A stretch of 64,000 bases of DNA from Planctomycetota bacterium (GCA_016200135.1 JACQFI010000129.1:1-64000); one strand, 5' to 3'. Shown: positions 50,565 to 59,966, numbered from the stretch's first letter. The notes: generated by a model not told the origin, from the sequence alone. Numbers and translations: made by a program.

Positions 50565-50996
50565 TTAGGCCCAGGTCCCTTCCCACATCGGTTTGCCGGT
50601 TTCGAGCAGCGTCTTGAGATTCTGCGAGATGAACGGCCATGCGCCCACCCAATGTTGCCTCAACGGTCTATTGGAGCCAAAGCCCGAGTGCGTGATTGTC
50701 AGGCACGAGACCTTGCCGACCTTTTCGATCGAGTAATCCAGTTTCATGACGGGCCATTTCGGGTCGTCCTGCTGCGTATGGACGAAGCGTTTGTTGCGCT
50801 TCAGTTCCACCACGCGCCCGGTGCTCTGGCCGCCGCGGAACCCCCAGTTACCGCCTTTGCGCAGTTGGTTCTTGTCGGCCTTCGTGTACCAGCGCGCTAA
50901 CTGGCGCTCGTTAGTCAGCGCCGCCCAGACTTTGGCCGGCGACGCGCGAACCCAGAGCTTGGTGGAAACCACGAGCGTTTTTTTCTTCGCGGCCAT
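50565..50996 (-). CDS. AHSA1/SRPBCC-fold protein
   Basis: The product has 143 residues. Residues 10-140 show the START-like SRPBCC pattern: VRASPAKVWAALTNERQLARWY, then a beta sheet with GGNWGFRGG and a final helix WVGAWPFISQNLKTLLETG. Such proteins bind hydrophobic ligands or act as Hsp90 co-chaperone-like proteins; the ligand is unknown. The Lys/Arg content is higher than usual. It lies between DUF4337 (tail to tail, 25 bp) and the purine nucleoside phosphorylase gene on the same strand. Confidence 0.85.
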   Translation of the reverse strand: MAAKKKTLVVSTKLWVRASPAKVWAALTNERQLARWYTKADKNQLRKGGNWGFRGGQSTGRVVELKRNKRFVHTQQDDPKWPVMKLDYSIEKVGKVSCLTITHSGFGSNRPLRQHWVGAWPFISQNLKTLLETGKPMWEGTWA

Positions 50997-51104
50997 AATT
51001 TCGTTCTCTCCTGTATTGAACCGTGTGAAAACCTATCCCGATGAATTGAAATGTTTCTTGGCGTGCTTGGCGTCTTGGCGGCAAATTCCCTTCTGTTCGG
51101 TCAT

Positions 51105-51944
51105 CTACAGTTCCCCAATCAGCCGCGCGACCAGCCGCGTCAGCTTGGGCTCCGCCGAATTCGCCGCGGCGATGATCTCGTCGATATGCGCGGGCTGCAG
51201 CGCGTCCGGCAGGCACAGGTCCGTCACGATGCTCGCCGCAAAGACGCGCAAGCCCGCGTGCACCGCCGTGATCACTTCCGGCACCGTGCTCATGCCTACC
51301 ACGTCCGCTCCCGCCGCGCGCAGGAGGCGATACTCCGCGCGCGTCTCCAGACACGGCCCTGTCACGCCCACGTACACGCCGCGATGCGCGCGGATCTTCT
51401 CTTCCAGGCAGAGTTCTTCGGCGCGCGCAAGCAATTCTTTGTCGTACGGCGCGCACATATCGGGGAAGCGGGGCCCAAGCCGCTCGTCATTCGGTCCGAT
51501 GAGCGGGTTTACGCCCATCAGGTTGATGTGGTCGTCGAGCAGCACCAGATCGCCTTTCTGATGCAGCGGGTTCATGCCGCCGCACGCGCCCGAAAGAAAG
51601 AGCGCCTTGGCGCCGAGCGCCTTCGCCACGCGCACCGGCAGCGTCACCTGCTCCAGGTTCCAACCTTCGTAAAGATGGAAGCGACCGTCGAAGGCCAGCA
51701 CCGGCGTCCCGCCGAGTTGCCCGCAGACGACGCGGCCCGCGTGGCTCTTCACCGTCGAGACCGGGAAGTGGGGGATCTCGTGGTAGGAGAGGTCCTGCGC
51801 CTTGTCGATCTGCTTGGCCAGCCCGCCCAGGCCCGTGCCGAGCACCACCGCCGCGCGCGGCGGCTTCGGGCAGATGCGCTTGCGGATCGCGTCCGCCGCG
51901 GCTTGCACGCGCTCGTAGAGACCGGTCTCCGTCGTCTTGCCCAT
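51105..51944 (-). CDS. Purine nucleoside phosphorylase
   Basis: The product has 279 residues, matching the trimeric inosine/guanosine-type enzyme. The motifs are present: GTGLGGLAKQ phosphate loop, GRFHLYEGW, GPCLETRAEYR and the purine-site VGMSTVPEVITA. It cleaves purine nucleosides with phosphate in salvage. It heads a minus-strand pair with the AHSA1 gene and faces a divergent membrane protein gene across 153 bp. Confidence 0.93.
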   Translation of the reverse strand: MGKTTETGLYERVQAAADAIRKRICPKPPRAAVVLGTGLGGLAKQIDKAQDLSYHEIPHFPVSTVKSHAGRVVCGQLGGTPVLAFDGRFHLYEGWNLEQVTLPVRVAKALGAKALFLSGACGGMNPLHQKGDLVLLDDHINLMGVNPLIGPNDERLGPRFPDMCAPYDKELLARAEELCLEEKIRAHRGVYVGVTGPCLETRAEYRLLRAAGADVVGMSTVPEVITAVHAGLRVFAASIVTDLCLPDALQPAHIDEIIAAANSAEPKLTRLVARLIGEL

Positions 51945-52097
51945 TCCGCGCTCCTTCTTGGCTCAAGTTGTGGGGCAGAGTAAGAAGAAGTCGGCGACTT
52001 GCCAAGGAGAAGAAACATCGGCAGAATATCCCGCCTCCGCGACCCTCGGAAAGCCAGGGATTGACTGCGGCTATTCAAGTTCCGGGAGGATCGGTTC

Positions 52098-53018
52098 ATG
52101 TCCGAAGCGAAGTCGGAATTCAAAGCATCGAAACTGTTCTTCCTCCTTATTTTTCTGGGTATCCTGGTAGCCATCGTTGCCGGGTCGTCTTCGAACAGTG
52201 GCGGATCCCAGAGTTCAACGGGATCGAGCGCACCCAAGATTTTAAGCGGTCTGATCTTCGGCCTGCTGGGTCTCGCGGCCGGCTTCCTCGCGGGGGTCGC
52301 GCTGATTCTCTGGTTCGTCTCCAAATCCACGGGCATGGCGGTCGTCAATTGGCTGGATCGGTACAACAAGGCGGTCCACATCCTTAACGCCGGCGATGCG
52401 GACGCGGCGCTGGAGATACTCACCCCGCTGCTGGAGACCGTCCGCAAACGCCCGCAATCCTGCGCGCTTACCTTGCAGGCCATCGGCACGGCCCATTTCA
52501 AGAAGGGCGACCCGGTGACGGCCATCGACAAGCTCGAGGAGGGCCTGCAGATGCTGCCCGCGAAGACCGGGCGCCTGATCAGACGCTCGGACCTGCGGGA
52601 GATCCGCGTGCACACGTTGGCGCGCATGATCGAACTCAACGCCGTCCTCAACAGCCCCGAACTGACGCCGGCGCTCTTCGAAGAAGCCCGCGAGACCGAT
52701 GCCGGCGAGAACTCGCAGAGCCTGCTGCTCGCGGAGGCGCTCTGCCTCTGCCGGAAGAACGAGTTCAATAAAGCCGACGATCTGATCCGGCGGCACTGGC
52801 GCGTCGCGGCCGGCCGGCAGATCGAGACCTACATGCGCGCGGTGCGACTCGTCTGGGCCTACGCGCTGACGCAACTCCCGCCCGCGCCCGAACGGGAGCA
52901 GGAGATCGTAAAGCTCCTCGGCGGCGTCCACCCCTGCAAGCCCGGCGAATTCGACCACTACACCGGCCGCTGGCCGGAACTGAAAGCGTTTCTCGTGAAG
53001 CACGGCTTGAGTTCTTAG
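52098..53018 (+). CDS. Membrane protein with TPR-like helical domain
   Basis: The 306-residue product has GGGAGG at 52082-52087. Hydrophobic helices lie at about 12-28 and 47-78. The rest (80-306) is a cytoplasmic solenoid of helices with TPR-like repeats, for example AVHILNAGDADAALEILTPLL and IGTAHFKKGDPVTAIDKLEEGL. These usually mediate protein contacts. The specific partner is unknown. Its last 4 bp overlap the end of the convergent epimerase gene. Confidence 0.75.
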   Translation: MSEAKSEFKASKLFFLLIFLGILVAIVAGSSSNSGGSQSSTGSSAPKILSGLIFGLLGLAAGFLAGVALILWFVSKSTGMAVVNWLDRYNKAVHILNAGDADAALEILTPLLETVRKRPQSCALTLQAIGTAHFKKGDPVTAIDKLEEGLQMLPAKTGRLIRRSDLREIRVHTLARMIELNAVLNSPELTPALFEEARETDAGENSQSLLLAEALCLCRKNEFNKADDLIRRHWRVAAGRQIETYMRAVRLVWAYALTQLPPAPEREQEIVKLLGGVHPCKPGEFDHYTGRWPELKAFLVKHGLSS

Positions 53019-54133
53019 TCCTCCGCATACGCATACACACGGGCGTTACGCCGCTCATTGCGCGCATCCCACTCGGTGCGGCGCTGCGTGAAGCGCGCGC
53101 GCATCTCCGGCAGACGTTCGAGCAAGCTTAAGCCCGGCGTCGGCGACCAATCGAGCAACCGATACGTGTGCGAGGGATCGCAGACCAGCGGGCGGTCGAT
53201 GTAGTCCAGCATCCAGGGCCGCTCGAAGGGCATCCGCCCCGTTATCTTTCCCAGCGCACACTGCGCCGCTACGCCCAGTTTCGCGAGCATCTTCGGCACA
53301 TGCAGCGCGCGTGCAGCGCTGTTCGCGGAAGCGGAATCGTTCGCTTCTGCACGCAGCATGGGGAAGATCTCCGCGTGCGTGGTCACGCCCGCGCTCGAAC
53401 CCAGCAGCGTCTCGCAGCGCGAGAGGCGCTCGCTGCGTTCGAGAATCCGCCGGACCATGCGCGCCAGATCGTCGCGGTGCAGGTACGCGAAGCCCGAGCG
53501 CCCCTGGCCGGGCATCACGCGCGCCTGTAGGCCGCGCCCGCCCCAGAGCCGCATCAGGCTCCAGAGCGGCGGCAGTTCGCACCACTCGGTAAAGATCCCG
53601 CCGATGCGCAGGATGACCGCCGGCACGCGCGCCGCGAAGGCTTCGACGATGCGCTCGCCTTCGGCCTTCGAGCCGCCGTAGGGGATATCCGCCCACTCGC
53701 GGCTGCGTTCGGTGATGACCACGCCGGGCGGCGGCGGCTCCAGCGCGCCCATGCTGCTCGCAAAGAGCACGCGGGGCTTTTCCCCGTCTGCTCCAGCCCG
53801 TTCCGCAGCCTCCAGCACCAATCTCGTTCCCTGGATGTTCGTGCGCTCGTACTCGGGAGGCCGGTCGCCGCCAAAGTGCCAGAACGCGGCCAGGTGGATC
53901 ACCCATCCCGGCGCGCCGTGCTCGCGGACGTGCTCCGCGAACGCACGCCGCAGCGCCTCCGCGTCCGCGATATCCGCCTGCACCCAGCGGACGTTCGGCG
54001 CCGCCGCGCGCAGCACTGCGCTGGGCAAACGATGGTCGATGGCTGTTACCGCGTGGTCTTGGGCGAGTTCCCGCGTGATCTTCGAGCCCAGGAACCCCGC
54101 CGCGCCAGTGACGAGCAGGCTGTTCGAGCGCAT
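53015..54133 (-). CDS. NAD-dependent epimerase/dehydratase family protein
   Basis: This is a 372-residue extended short-chain dehydrogenase. The NAD-binding GAAGFLG loop is at residues 10-16, D32 (AIDHR) selects NAD over NADP, and the catalytic Y-x3-K is YGGSK near 153 with upstream Ser (SSMGALE). The substrate is not evident. The C-terminal domain (about 240-372) resembles 3-beta-HSD or GalE-like enzymes acting on nucleotide sugars or sterol-like compounds. No sugar-biosynthesis neighbours support a choice. Confidence 0.85.
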   Translation of the reverse strand: MRSNSLLVTGAAGFLGSKITRELAQDHAVTAIDHRLPSAVLRAAAPNVRWVQADIADAEALRRAFAEHVREHGAPGWVIHLAAFWHFGGDRPPEYERTNIQGTRLVLEAAERAGADGEKPRVLFASSMGALEPPPPGVVITERSREWADIPYGGSKAEGERIVEAFAARVPAVILRIGGIFTEWCELPPLWSLMRLWGGRGLQARVMPGQGRSGFAYLHRDDLARMVRRILERSERLSRCETLLGSSAGVTTHAEIFPMLRAEANDSASANSAARALHVPKMLAKLGVAAQCALGKITGRMPFERPWMLDYIDRPLVCDPSHTYRLLDWSPTPGLSLLERLPEMRARFTQRRTEWDARNERRNARVYAYAED

Positions 54134-54290
54134 GGCCGTCCCTCCGCGTCTTCCACCTAAAGCTTACGCGGAGCCCGGCGATTCCGTCCGAGTTTCGGGC
54201 ATTTTATACGGTTCGGATTGGTTGAAATTCACGAACGCGCCAGCAGACAGAGGTGTGGCGAGCGGAGTGGAGCGTTCGATTTCAGGATAT

Positions 54291-55046
54291 CTAAGCGCGC
54301 AGCTCAGCCATGAAGAACTCGAGCAGCCGCTCGCACTGGAAGTACTCCGGGACTTCCTCGTGCCCCTTGCCTTCGATGACGAGGAGTTCCGCGGGCCCGC
54401 CGAGTTCCCGATAGGCGCGGACGAGCGTGCCCGAATTCGACTCCAGCGGCACGGGTTCGTCGCGGTCGCCGTGGACGTGATAGATCGGCACTCGCGCCGC
54501 CGCCAGTGGAGCAATCCGGCTGACCGGGTTGTGCTCGGATAGGCGGCCGAGGAGTTGCTCGGGCGAGAGGCCATACGCTGCACCAAGCGTCTCCAAGCGT
54601 GAAGGGCGCGTGATGTCGCAGGCGGGATAGATCGCGCCAACGCGGCTTACGCGGTCAGGGTGCTCGACGGCCCAGTTGTAATGCATAAAGCCTCCGCGGC
54701 TCTGCGCGAGTAGACAGGCTTTCGGGCGCAGATTGAAATGACTCACCGCGGTGCGGTGGAACTCCGTGAAGACGGCTCTTCCCGCAGGGTTGCCCCAGGA
54801 TTCACCGACGTCCACCCCTGCGACCGCGAAGCCCGCCGCGAGCAGCCGGCTGAGGTACCATTCGTGGAGCGGCTTCGGCAAGGGATACGGGACCTGGATG
54901 AACGACGGTGCATACCAGAGCCAAGGCCGCGCGGGACCATCCTTCTTTGCGTCAGGCAGGATGACAAAGCCCTGTCCTCCGGGCGCTGGAAAGTCGAACC
55001 GGGACCGGCCGTATTGAAGCGATTCCTTAGTGGCGAGTGCGGCCAT
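54291..55046 (-). CDS. Alpha/beta hydrolase
   Basis: The product has 251 residues. The nucleophile elbow is AQSRGG with S116, one residue off the usual G-x-S-x-G (Ala at the first Gly). Acid D194 or D196 (HGDRDEPVP) and H229 (GKGHEEV) complete the triad. The oxyanion region is in the VGESW-like loop near 79-84. A short N-terminal beta region and lack of signal peptide suggest a cytoplasmic esterase or peptidase-like enzyme. The substrate is unknown. The divergent neighbour is a putative lipoprotein with a LacI-type operator. Confidence 0.8.
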   Translation of the reverse strand: MAALATKESLQYGRSRFDFPAPGGQGFVILPDAKKDGPARPWLWYAPSFIQVPYPLPKPLHEWYLSRLLAAGFAVAGVDVGESWGNPAGRAVFTEFHRTAVSHFNLRPKACLLAQSRGGFMHYNWAVEHPDRVSRVGAIYPACDITRPSRLETLGAAYGLSPEQLLGRLSEHNPVSRIAPLAAARVPIYHVHGDRDEPVPLESNSGTLVRAYRELGGPAELLVIEGKGHEEVPEYFQCERLLEFFMAELRA

Positions 55047-55100
55047 TCAGATTCTCCTAATTAGCAAGCGTGCACCTACTTCATACACCAATCCTTCAAT

Positions 55101-55176
55101 TCGCCATATCTATACCAATGGCGACTTGTCAATGCGTACGTTGCGCATCCAACCATTCTAAATTATTAGCGCTAAT
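55101..55176. promoter_or_regulatory. LacI-type palindrome plus hairpin upstream of lipoprotein gene
   Basis: ATTAGCGCTAAT at 55165-55176 is a perfect 12-bp palindrome with the central CG of LacI/GalR-family operators. TATAAAAT follows at 55182-55189. A second inverted repeat TCGCCAT...ATGGCGA lies at 55101-55124. The site is about 130 bp upstream of the start at 55304 and could control either divergent gene. A LacI-family DNA-binding domain is not encoded in this window; the regulator at 57337 has a GntR domain. Confidence 0.6.
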
Positions 55177-55303
55177 GTCGCTATAAAATATCCGTAAATC
55201 GGACCAGGAACCGTGTATGAATCGAAGGATACACTCAGCCGTCGAGCACTATTAAGAGGTCAGTTCGGCAAGGGCGTCCGCCCACCTCATGGAGGTTTCC
55301 CGC

Positions 55304-56809
55304 ATGCAATGCTTCGTGGTGTGCACTCTCGTGCTGGCGGGCTGCGCTTGGCGGCTGGCTGCCGAGACCGGCGGCGGCGCGGAGGCCGAGCGGCTCTTGA
55401 AGCAGCAGCTCCAAAATCCGCTGATGAAGTGCGAGGGTACGATCACCGGCGAGGGCGCCTGCTGGCACGCGGCGTACGGCATGACCGAGTTCGTCGGCAA
55501 GTACCGCGCGACCAAGGACACTTCGTTCCTCGATGCCGCAGTGAAATACTACGACGCGCTCCTCGGCAAGCTGCACACCTCGCCCGACGGCTACAAGGGC
55601 TGGGTCGGGCCGTACATCTACGAAGCGAAGTACGTCTGCGATGTCCACATCGGCGACGCGATCCTGTTCAATCCGATGCTGGAGTTCGCCGAGGTGGTCC
55701 TGAAGGGCGGCGACTCGGCGCAGGCCGATAAGTACGGCAAAGACGCGCAGCGTTACGTGGACCTCGCCAAGCGGGAGCTCATCGAGAAGTGGGACAAGCG
55801 CGGGACATGGTACGAGGACGGCCCGTACGGCGGCTACTACTCCTGGGACCAATACCTCTCGACGGACAACCAGAAGGAGTTTCAGAAGTCTCCGGCGAAG
55901 AACTCGCGCATGAGCCTCCCGTTCAACAAGAACATGGCCATGGGCGTCGCGCTGCTGCGCCTATTCCGAATCACCGGCGAGAAGATTTATCGCGAGAAAG
56001 CGCTGCGCATCTTCAACGCGACCAAGAGCCGCATGAGCCTCTTCGAAGACCACTACGTCTGGAATTACTGGGAACCCCTGGGCTCCTGGGACGTTGATAC
56101 CGCCGCGCCCAACAGCCTTTGCCACTGGGTGAATGTGCATCCGTACCGCGACTATCAGGCGGGCGAGGTCGCGGACATCGTGGAGGCGTACCACACGGGC
56201 GTCACGTTCTCCAAACAGGACATGCAGCGCATCCTCAACACCAACCTGAAGGTGATGTGGAACGGCGACAAGCAGAACCCCAAGTGGCTGAACTCGAACG
56301 CCGCGGCCTGGAAGGCAGCGCTCGGCGCAATGCCCGAGATCAAAGTCCCGAAGGACGGGCATTTCGATCGCTTGGCCGGATGCCTGTGGAAGAGCCTCGC
56401 CGACTTCGATCCCACCGTCCGCGAACTGGCCAAGGGCGAATTTGCCACGCCGCCCAGCTTCGACCGCAAGCACGCCGATCTTCCCGCAACCGAGTTCACG
56501 GTCGCGATGAACTCGAACGCGCAACTCTCCATGACCTGCGTCCTGCCGGCGGCGGTTGACCGCAGCACGGGGGCGTCGGTGGTCAGCAAGAGTCTGGTGG
56601 CGGGCGAACTTGAGGTAGCGCTTTATTCGGCCGGCGGCGCCAAGAAGGTGGCCGCCATTTACTCGGGTAAGACACCCGGCGGCACGGACGGACGCGAGGG
56701 CGTCCTCGTGCTGGCTTGGAAACCGGATGCCGAGGTCCCCGCCGGTGCTTACCGCGTACGCTGGACCCTGAAAGACGGGTTCCGGGAGTACGCCATCAGC
56801 CTGAAGTGA
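55304..56809 (+). CDS. Putative lipoprotein, alpha-toroid glycosidase/lyase-like
   Basis: The product has 501 residues from ATG 55304, chosen for GGAGG at 55291-55295; ATG 55289 would add a charged N-region. Residues 1-14 end in LAGC, a lipobox, so it is probably a lipoprotein with Cys14 acylated. Residues 30-330 are helical, with repeated aromatic/acidic motifs (GWVGPYIYEAK, YGGYYSWDQYLST, NYWEPLG), like (alpha/alpha)6 toroid enzymes that degrade or modify uronate sugars. The C-terminal 120 residues are beta-rich. A family number cannot be assigned. The LacI-type operator upstream fits sugar-dependent control. Confidence 0.65.
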   Translation: MQCFVVCTLVLAGCAWRLAAETGGGAEAERLLKQQLQNPLMKCEGTITGEGACWHAAYGMTEFVGKYRATKDTSFLDAAVKYYDALLGKLHTSPDGYKGWVGPYIYEAKYVCDVHIGDAILFNPMLEFAEVVLKGGDSAQADKYGKDAQRYVDLAKRELIEKWDKRGTWYEDGPYGGYYSWDQYLSTDNQKEFQKSPAKNSRMSLPFNKNMAMGVALLRLFRITGEKIYREKALRIFNATKSRMSLFEDHYVWNYWEPLGSWDVDTAAPNSLCHWVNVHPYRDYQAGEVADIVEAYHTGVTFSKQDMQRILNTNLKVMWNGDKQNPKWLNSNAAAWKAALGAMPEIKVPKDGHFDRLAGCLWKSLADFDPTVRELAKGEFATPPSFDRKHADLPATEFTVAMNSNAQLSMTCVLPAAVDRSTGASVVSKSLVAGELEVALYSAGGAKKVAAIYSGKTPGGTDGREGVLVLAWKPDAEVPAGAYRVRWTLKDGFREYAISLK

Positions 56810-56830
56810 GCCCAGAAGCCGGACACGGCG

Positions 56831-57214
56831 CTACTCGTACCCCAATTCCGCCAGCCGGTCTTCGTCCAGCCCGAAGTGGTGCCCAATCTCGTGGAGCACC
56901 GTCGTCTGGATCTCGTGGATAATCTCGTCCTCGGTCTCGAAGTCTTCTACAAACGATGCATAAAAGAGGGTGATCCGTGGCGGCAGGTCGGGCGGATCGC
57001 CCTCGTTCTGTTCGGTCAGCGGCGCGCCCTCATAGAGACCGTAAAGACCATCGTCTTCGGGGATTTCCATCTCGCGGAGCAGTTCCTTGCTTGGACGATC
57101 CTTAATGGTGATCACGCAGTTCTCGAGGAACGGTTTGAACTCATCCGGTATGGCTTCAATGGCCGTCTGGGCAATGCGCTCGAATCTCTTTCGCGTCAGC
57201 GCCATAATCGTCAT
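56831..57214 (-). CDS. Zincin-type metallopeptidase family protein
   Basis: The product has 127 residues (ATG 57205 is an alternative start). HEIGH at 108-112 is the zinc-binding and catalytic motif, followed by HFGLDED. The preceding LPPRITLFYASFVEDF and the acidic run before the motif match the small Zincin_1 (PF06262-type) family. Members are thought to be minimal metallopeptidases; substrates are unknown. It lies tail to tail with the lipoprotein gene and faces the GntR/LacI regulator. Confidence 0.85.
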   Translation of the reverse strand: MTIMALTRKRFERIAQTAIEAIPDEFKPFLENCVITIKDRPSKELLREMEIPEDDGLYGLYEGAPLTEQNEGDPPDLPPRITLFYASFVEDFETEDEIIHEIQTTVLHEIGHHFGLDEDRLAELGYE

Positions 57215-57300
57215 CCTTGCCGCCAGACTGCTTGGGGAGTTTTAAGCCTCACGCAGAAATAATCCACTTCAGCCTTGTCGAAGCGAAAAAACGGTGTAGA

Positions 57301-57314
57301 TACCTATGTACCTA
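57301..57314 (+). promoter_or_regulatory. Direct repeat upstream of GntR/LacI regulator
   Basis: TACCTA-TG-TACCTA, a direct repeat, lies 23 bp upstream of the regulator start and just before its Shine-Dalgarno GGAGG. It may be where the regulator or another protein acts to control its own translation or transcription. Confidence 0.35.
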
Positions 57315-57336
57315 AGTTAATGGAGGTGCAAAATAT

Positions 57337-58476
57337 ATGGTTAACACCCTTCAAAATAAGCGCTTGTGGGCTCTCCCCAAGACAAGTCATATTCCACTTT
57401 ATCAGCAGATTCAAGAGTGTGTAATGGCCCACATCGAGGCTGGGCGGTTTAAACCGGGCGATCCGCTCCCCTCTTATCCGTGGCTCTCCCGAACGCTTGG
57501 CGTCGCCGACAAGACCGTCCGACAAGCCTACGCCGAACTGAATCGCTTGGGCGTCCTGGAGATCAAGAAGGGCAAGGGCACGTTTGTTACCGGCCGGCGC
57601 GAGGCCGGCGGGGGGAGTCGGGCCGTCCGGACAGGGGTGCTCGGCGTCCTGCCGCCGAACCTGCCCATTGAGATCGCCGAGGACTCTTTCTTCTGGAACG
57701 CTATGCGGGCGATCCAGGAAGCTGCCTTTGGTGAACACCTCGACTCGCTAGTCCTCAACCGCGGCAGCGACCTCCGCGCCCCCGGCCAAGCCGAACGCTT
57801 CGCCGACCCACGTCGCTTCGACGGCCTGATCGTCCTGGCCGGACCCGTGGAAGAGTTCCTCGCGCGGGTCCAGAGCCTCAAAATGCCGGTCGTCCTGGCC
57901 GATGCCCAGGCCCCCGGGCTGCCCATCGACTCCGTTTCCTTCGACAACGCCGGCGCTGCGGGAGAACTTACTCTGCGCCTGATCGGCCTGGGCCACCAGA
58001 AGATCGGCTTCGTGCGCATCCCGCGCGGGCAGCCCGCGGCCGAACGCGAGGCCGGCTACCGCCACGCCATGGGCGCCGCCGGCCTGCCGGTGCGCCCGGC
58101 CTGGGTGGTGAACGTGGACGTCGATCTCGGCGAGTCCGGCGCCTCGGGCATCGATACGCTCCTGGGCGAAGGCGTAACCGCGCTCGTGGCCTTCAATGGG
58201 AATCTTGCCCTTACAGCCGCCGAATGCGCCCAGCGCCGCGGCCTTGCGGTTCCGCGCGACCTCTCCATCGCCGCCACCGCCTCCGCGGGGAACTGGCTCC
58301 TGCACGGTGGCGTGAGACTCGAGGCGGCAGTCTTCGATGCCAACGAACTCGGACGGCGCTCCGTACGGCGCCTCGTCGATTTGATCCAAGGCGCCGATCT
58401 CCAGCCCCGGCGCGACGTCATCAAGGCCACGCGGGCCGAAGGCGCGAGCATCGCCGCGCCCAAGCCCATTGCATGA
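57337..58476 (+). CDS. GntR-type regulator with LacI-like ligand domain
   Basis: The 379-residue product has TGGAGGTG at 57321-57328. Residues 15-85 are a GntR winged helix (IPLYQQIQECVMAHI, GDPLPSYPWLSRTLGV, KGKGTFV). Residues 98-370 form a periplasmic-binding-protein-like sugar-sensing domain of LacI type (TGVLGVLPPN, FDGLIVLAG, VSFDNAGAAGELT). This is the AraR architecture. It likely represses or activates the GH18 gene 13 bp downstream in response to a sugar. Whether it also binds the palindrome at 55165 is unknown; that site looks like a LacI rather than GntR operator. Confidence 0.88.
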   Translation: MVNTLQNKRLWALPKTSHIPLYQQIQECVMAHIEAGRFKPGDPLPSYPWLSRTLGVADKTVRQAYAELNRLGVLEIKKGKGTFVTGRREAGGGSRAVRTGVLGVLPPNLPIEIAEDSFFWNAMRAIQEAAFGEHLDSLVLNRGSDLRAPGQAERFADPRRFDGLIVLAGPVEEFLARVQSLKMPVVLADAQAPGLPIDSVSFDNAGAAGELTLRLIGLGHQKIGFVRIPRGQPAAEREAGYRHAMGAAGLPVRPAWVVNVDVDLGESGASGIDTLLGEGVTALVAFNGNLALTAAECAQRRGLAVPRDLSIAATASAGNWLLHGGVRLEAAVFDANELGRRSVRRLVDLIQGADLQPRRDVIKATRAEGASIAAPKPIA

Positions 58477-58489
58477 AAGGCGGCACACT

Positions 58490-59647
58490 ATGAATACGAA
58501 CCTCGCCCTCGCCAGTTTCCTGGTTTTCTCCGTACTTGGGTCGGCCTTGTCTGCTGAGTCCGCCCCGGCTGCGCCCAAGCGCACGGCCTACGCCTGGTTC
58601 CCGCACGATATGGACCCCAAGCTCAACGAGGACTGGAGCACCAAGGCCGTCGACTGGAGCGCGCTTACGCACATCTGCTTCCGCGCGGTGACGCTCAAGC
58701 CTGACGGCAATGTTGAGATCGGCTGGGGCACTACCCCGGAGCGCATCAAGAAACTGGTGGAGGAGGCCCACCAGCATGGCGTGAAGGTCACGGTCCTCGC
58801 CTGGGGCACCACTGCGAAAGGCAGCTCGGAGTACCTCGCCAAGCACGCGGAAGAGATCGTCCAGGGCTTGCTCGACTTCGTAAAGGCGCACAACCTCGAC
58901 GGCGTGAACATCGACGACGAGACTTGGGGCAAGGAAAACACCGAAACCAAAGGCCCCAACCGCGAACTCGTCACCGCGTTCTTCAAGCTGCTCCACGACA
59001 AGTTCAAGGCCGCGCGCGCCGACTATCACCTCTCCTGGGCTTCAGGCCCCGTCATCTCGGCCGACGACAAATACGGGGCGGCCTGGCCCGACTACAAATC
59101 CATCGCCGACTACATTGATGCCTTTACTTTCATGAGCTACTGCATGTGCCCGCCCACCGCGGGCTGGACAGGCTCCGCGCAGCCCGTCGCCGGCGGCGGC
59201 AAGGTCGGCAATCATGCGCGCGATTACAGCACCGCCATCGACGATTACCTCGCCGCGACCGGCGGCCGTAAAGAGAAACTCGTGCTGGGCCTCGGAAACG
59301 CTCGCGGCGGAACCGAATGGGACGCCCGAACGGACCAGCCGCTCTCGGGATTCTCCGGCAAGCCGCGCACACTTTCGCCCGAACAGGCCCGTGCCAACGC
59401 CGAGAAGTACGGCCGGAAGTTCGACCCGCAGCAGCAAGCCCCGTGGTACTGCTACAAGAACGGCGACGGATTCGTGCAGGGCTGGTACGAGGACGATGCG
59501 TCCCTCGCCGCGAAACTCAAGCTCGCGCGCGACAAGGATATTCAAGGCGTCTGTTTCTGGGTGCTCGACGGGGTGAAAGAGCCGCCCGAGACCTTCAAGC
59601 TCGTGCACAAATGCTTATTGGGCGACCCGGACTCCGGTGTGAAGTAA
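58490..59647 (+). CDS. Secreted GH18-family glycosidase
   Basis: The product has 385 residues from ATG 58490, the start that gives a clear signal peptide (residues 1-22, ALSA). The GH18 barrel shows SALTHICFRAV (strand 2) and LDGVNIDDE, where E144 is the catalytic acid and D142 its helper. The first Asp of D-x-D-x-E is Asn140. MSYCMCPP and YDQ-like positions near 210-225 and the final VCFWVLDG strand complete the fold. Family members include chitinases, endo-beta-N-acetylglucosaminidases and spore cortex-type enzymes. It is regulated by the gene 13 bp upstream. Confidence 0.85.
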   Translation: MNTNLALASFLVFSVLGSALSAESAPAAPKRTAYAWFPHDMDPKLNEDWSTKAVDWSALTHICFRAVTLKPDGNVEIGWGTTPERIKKLVEEAHQHGVKVTVLAWGTTAKGSSEYLAKHAEEIVQGLLDFVKAHNLDGVNIDDETWGKENTETKGPNRELVTAFFKLLHDKFKAARADYHLSWASGPVISADDKYGAAWPDYKSIADYIDAFTFMSYCMCPPTAGWTGSAQPVAGGGKVGNHARDYSTAIDDYLAATGGRKEKLVLGLGNARGGTEWDARTDQPLSGFSGKPRTLSPEQARANAEKYGRKFDPQQQAPWYCYKNGDGFVQGWYEDDASLAAKLKLARDKDIQGVCFWVLDGVKEPPETFKLVHKCLLGDPDSGVK

Positions 59648-59648
59648 T

Positions 59649-59966
59649 ATGAACGCCCCCGCGCCCTCATCCGCGCCCCTGCCCTGCGTCGCGCTGCAAG
59701 GCGGCGGTGTCGAGTTCGAAGTGCTCGTCTCGCCTGGTTCCGTAAAGGCCTGCGTGCGAGGCATCCACGGTTCGGCGCTCAAGGTGGCCGTGCACGCGCC
59801 ACCCGAGAAAGGCAAGGCTAACTCCGAAGTCGAGGACCTCCTCGCCGCGTATTTCAGCCTCCCCTCGCGCCAAGTCCGCGTCGTGAGCGGCCTCACTTCG
59901 CGCAAGAAGCGCGTGCAGTGCATGGGCCTTACAGCGGCGCTGTTGCAGGCCAAGCTGGCGCGGTGA
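59649..59966 (+). CDS. DUF167 (YggU) family protein
   Basis: The product has 105 residues and starts 1 bp after the GH18 stop. Residues 20-95 fit DUF167: VLVSPGSVKACVRGIHG, VHAPPEKGKANSEVEDLLA and VVSGLTSRKKRV. This small alpha/beta fold is widespread and often adjacent to unrelated genes. Function is unknown. An extension of about 15 residues precedes the domain. Confidence 0.92.
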   Translation: MNAPAPSSAPLPCVALQGGGVEFEVLVSPGSVKACVRGIHGSALKVAVHAPPEKGKANSEVEDLLAAYFSLPSRQVRVVSGLTSRKKRVQCMGLTAALLQAKLAR

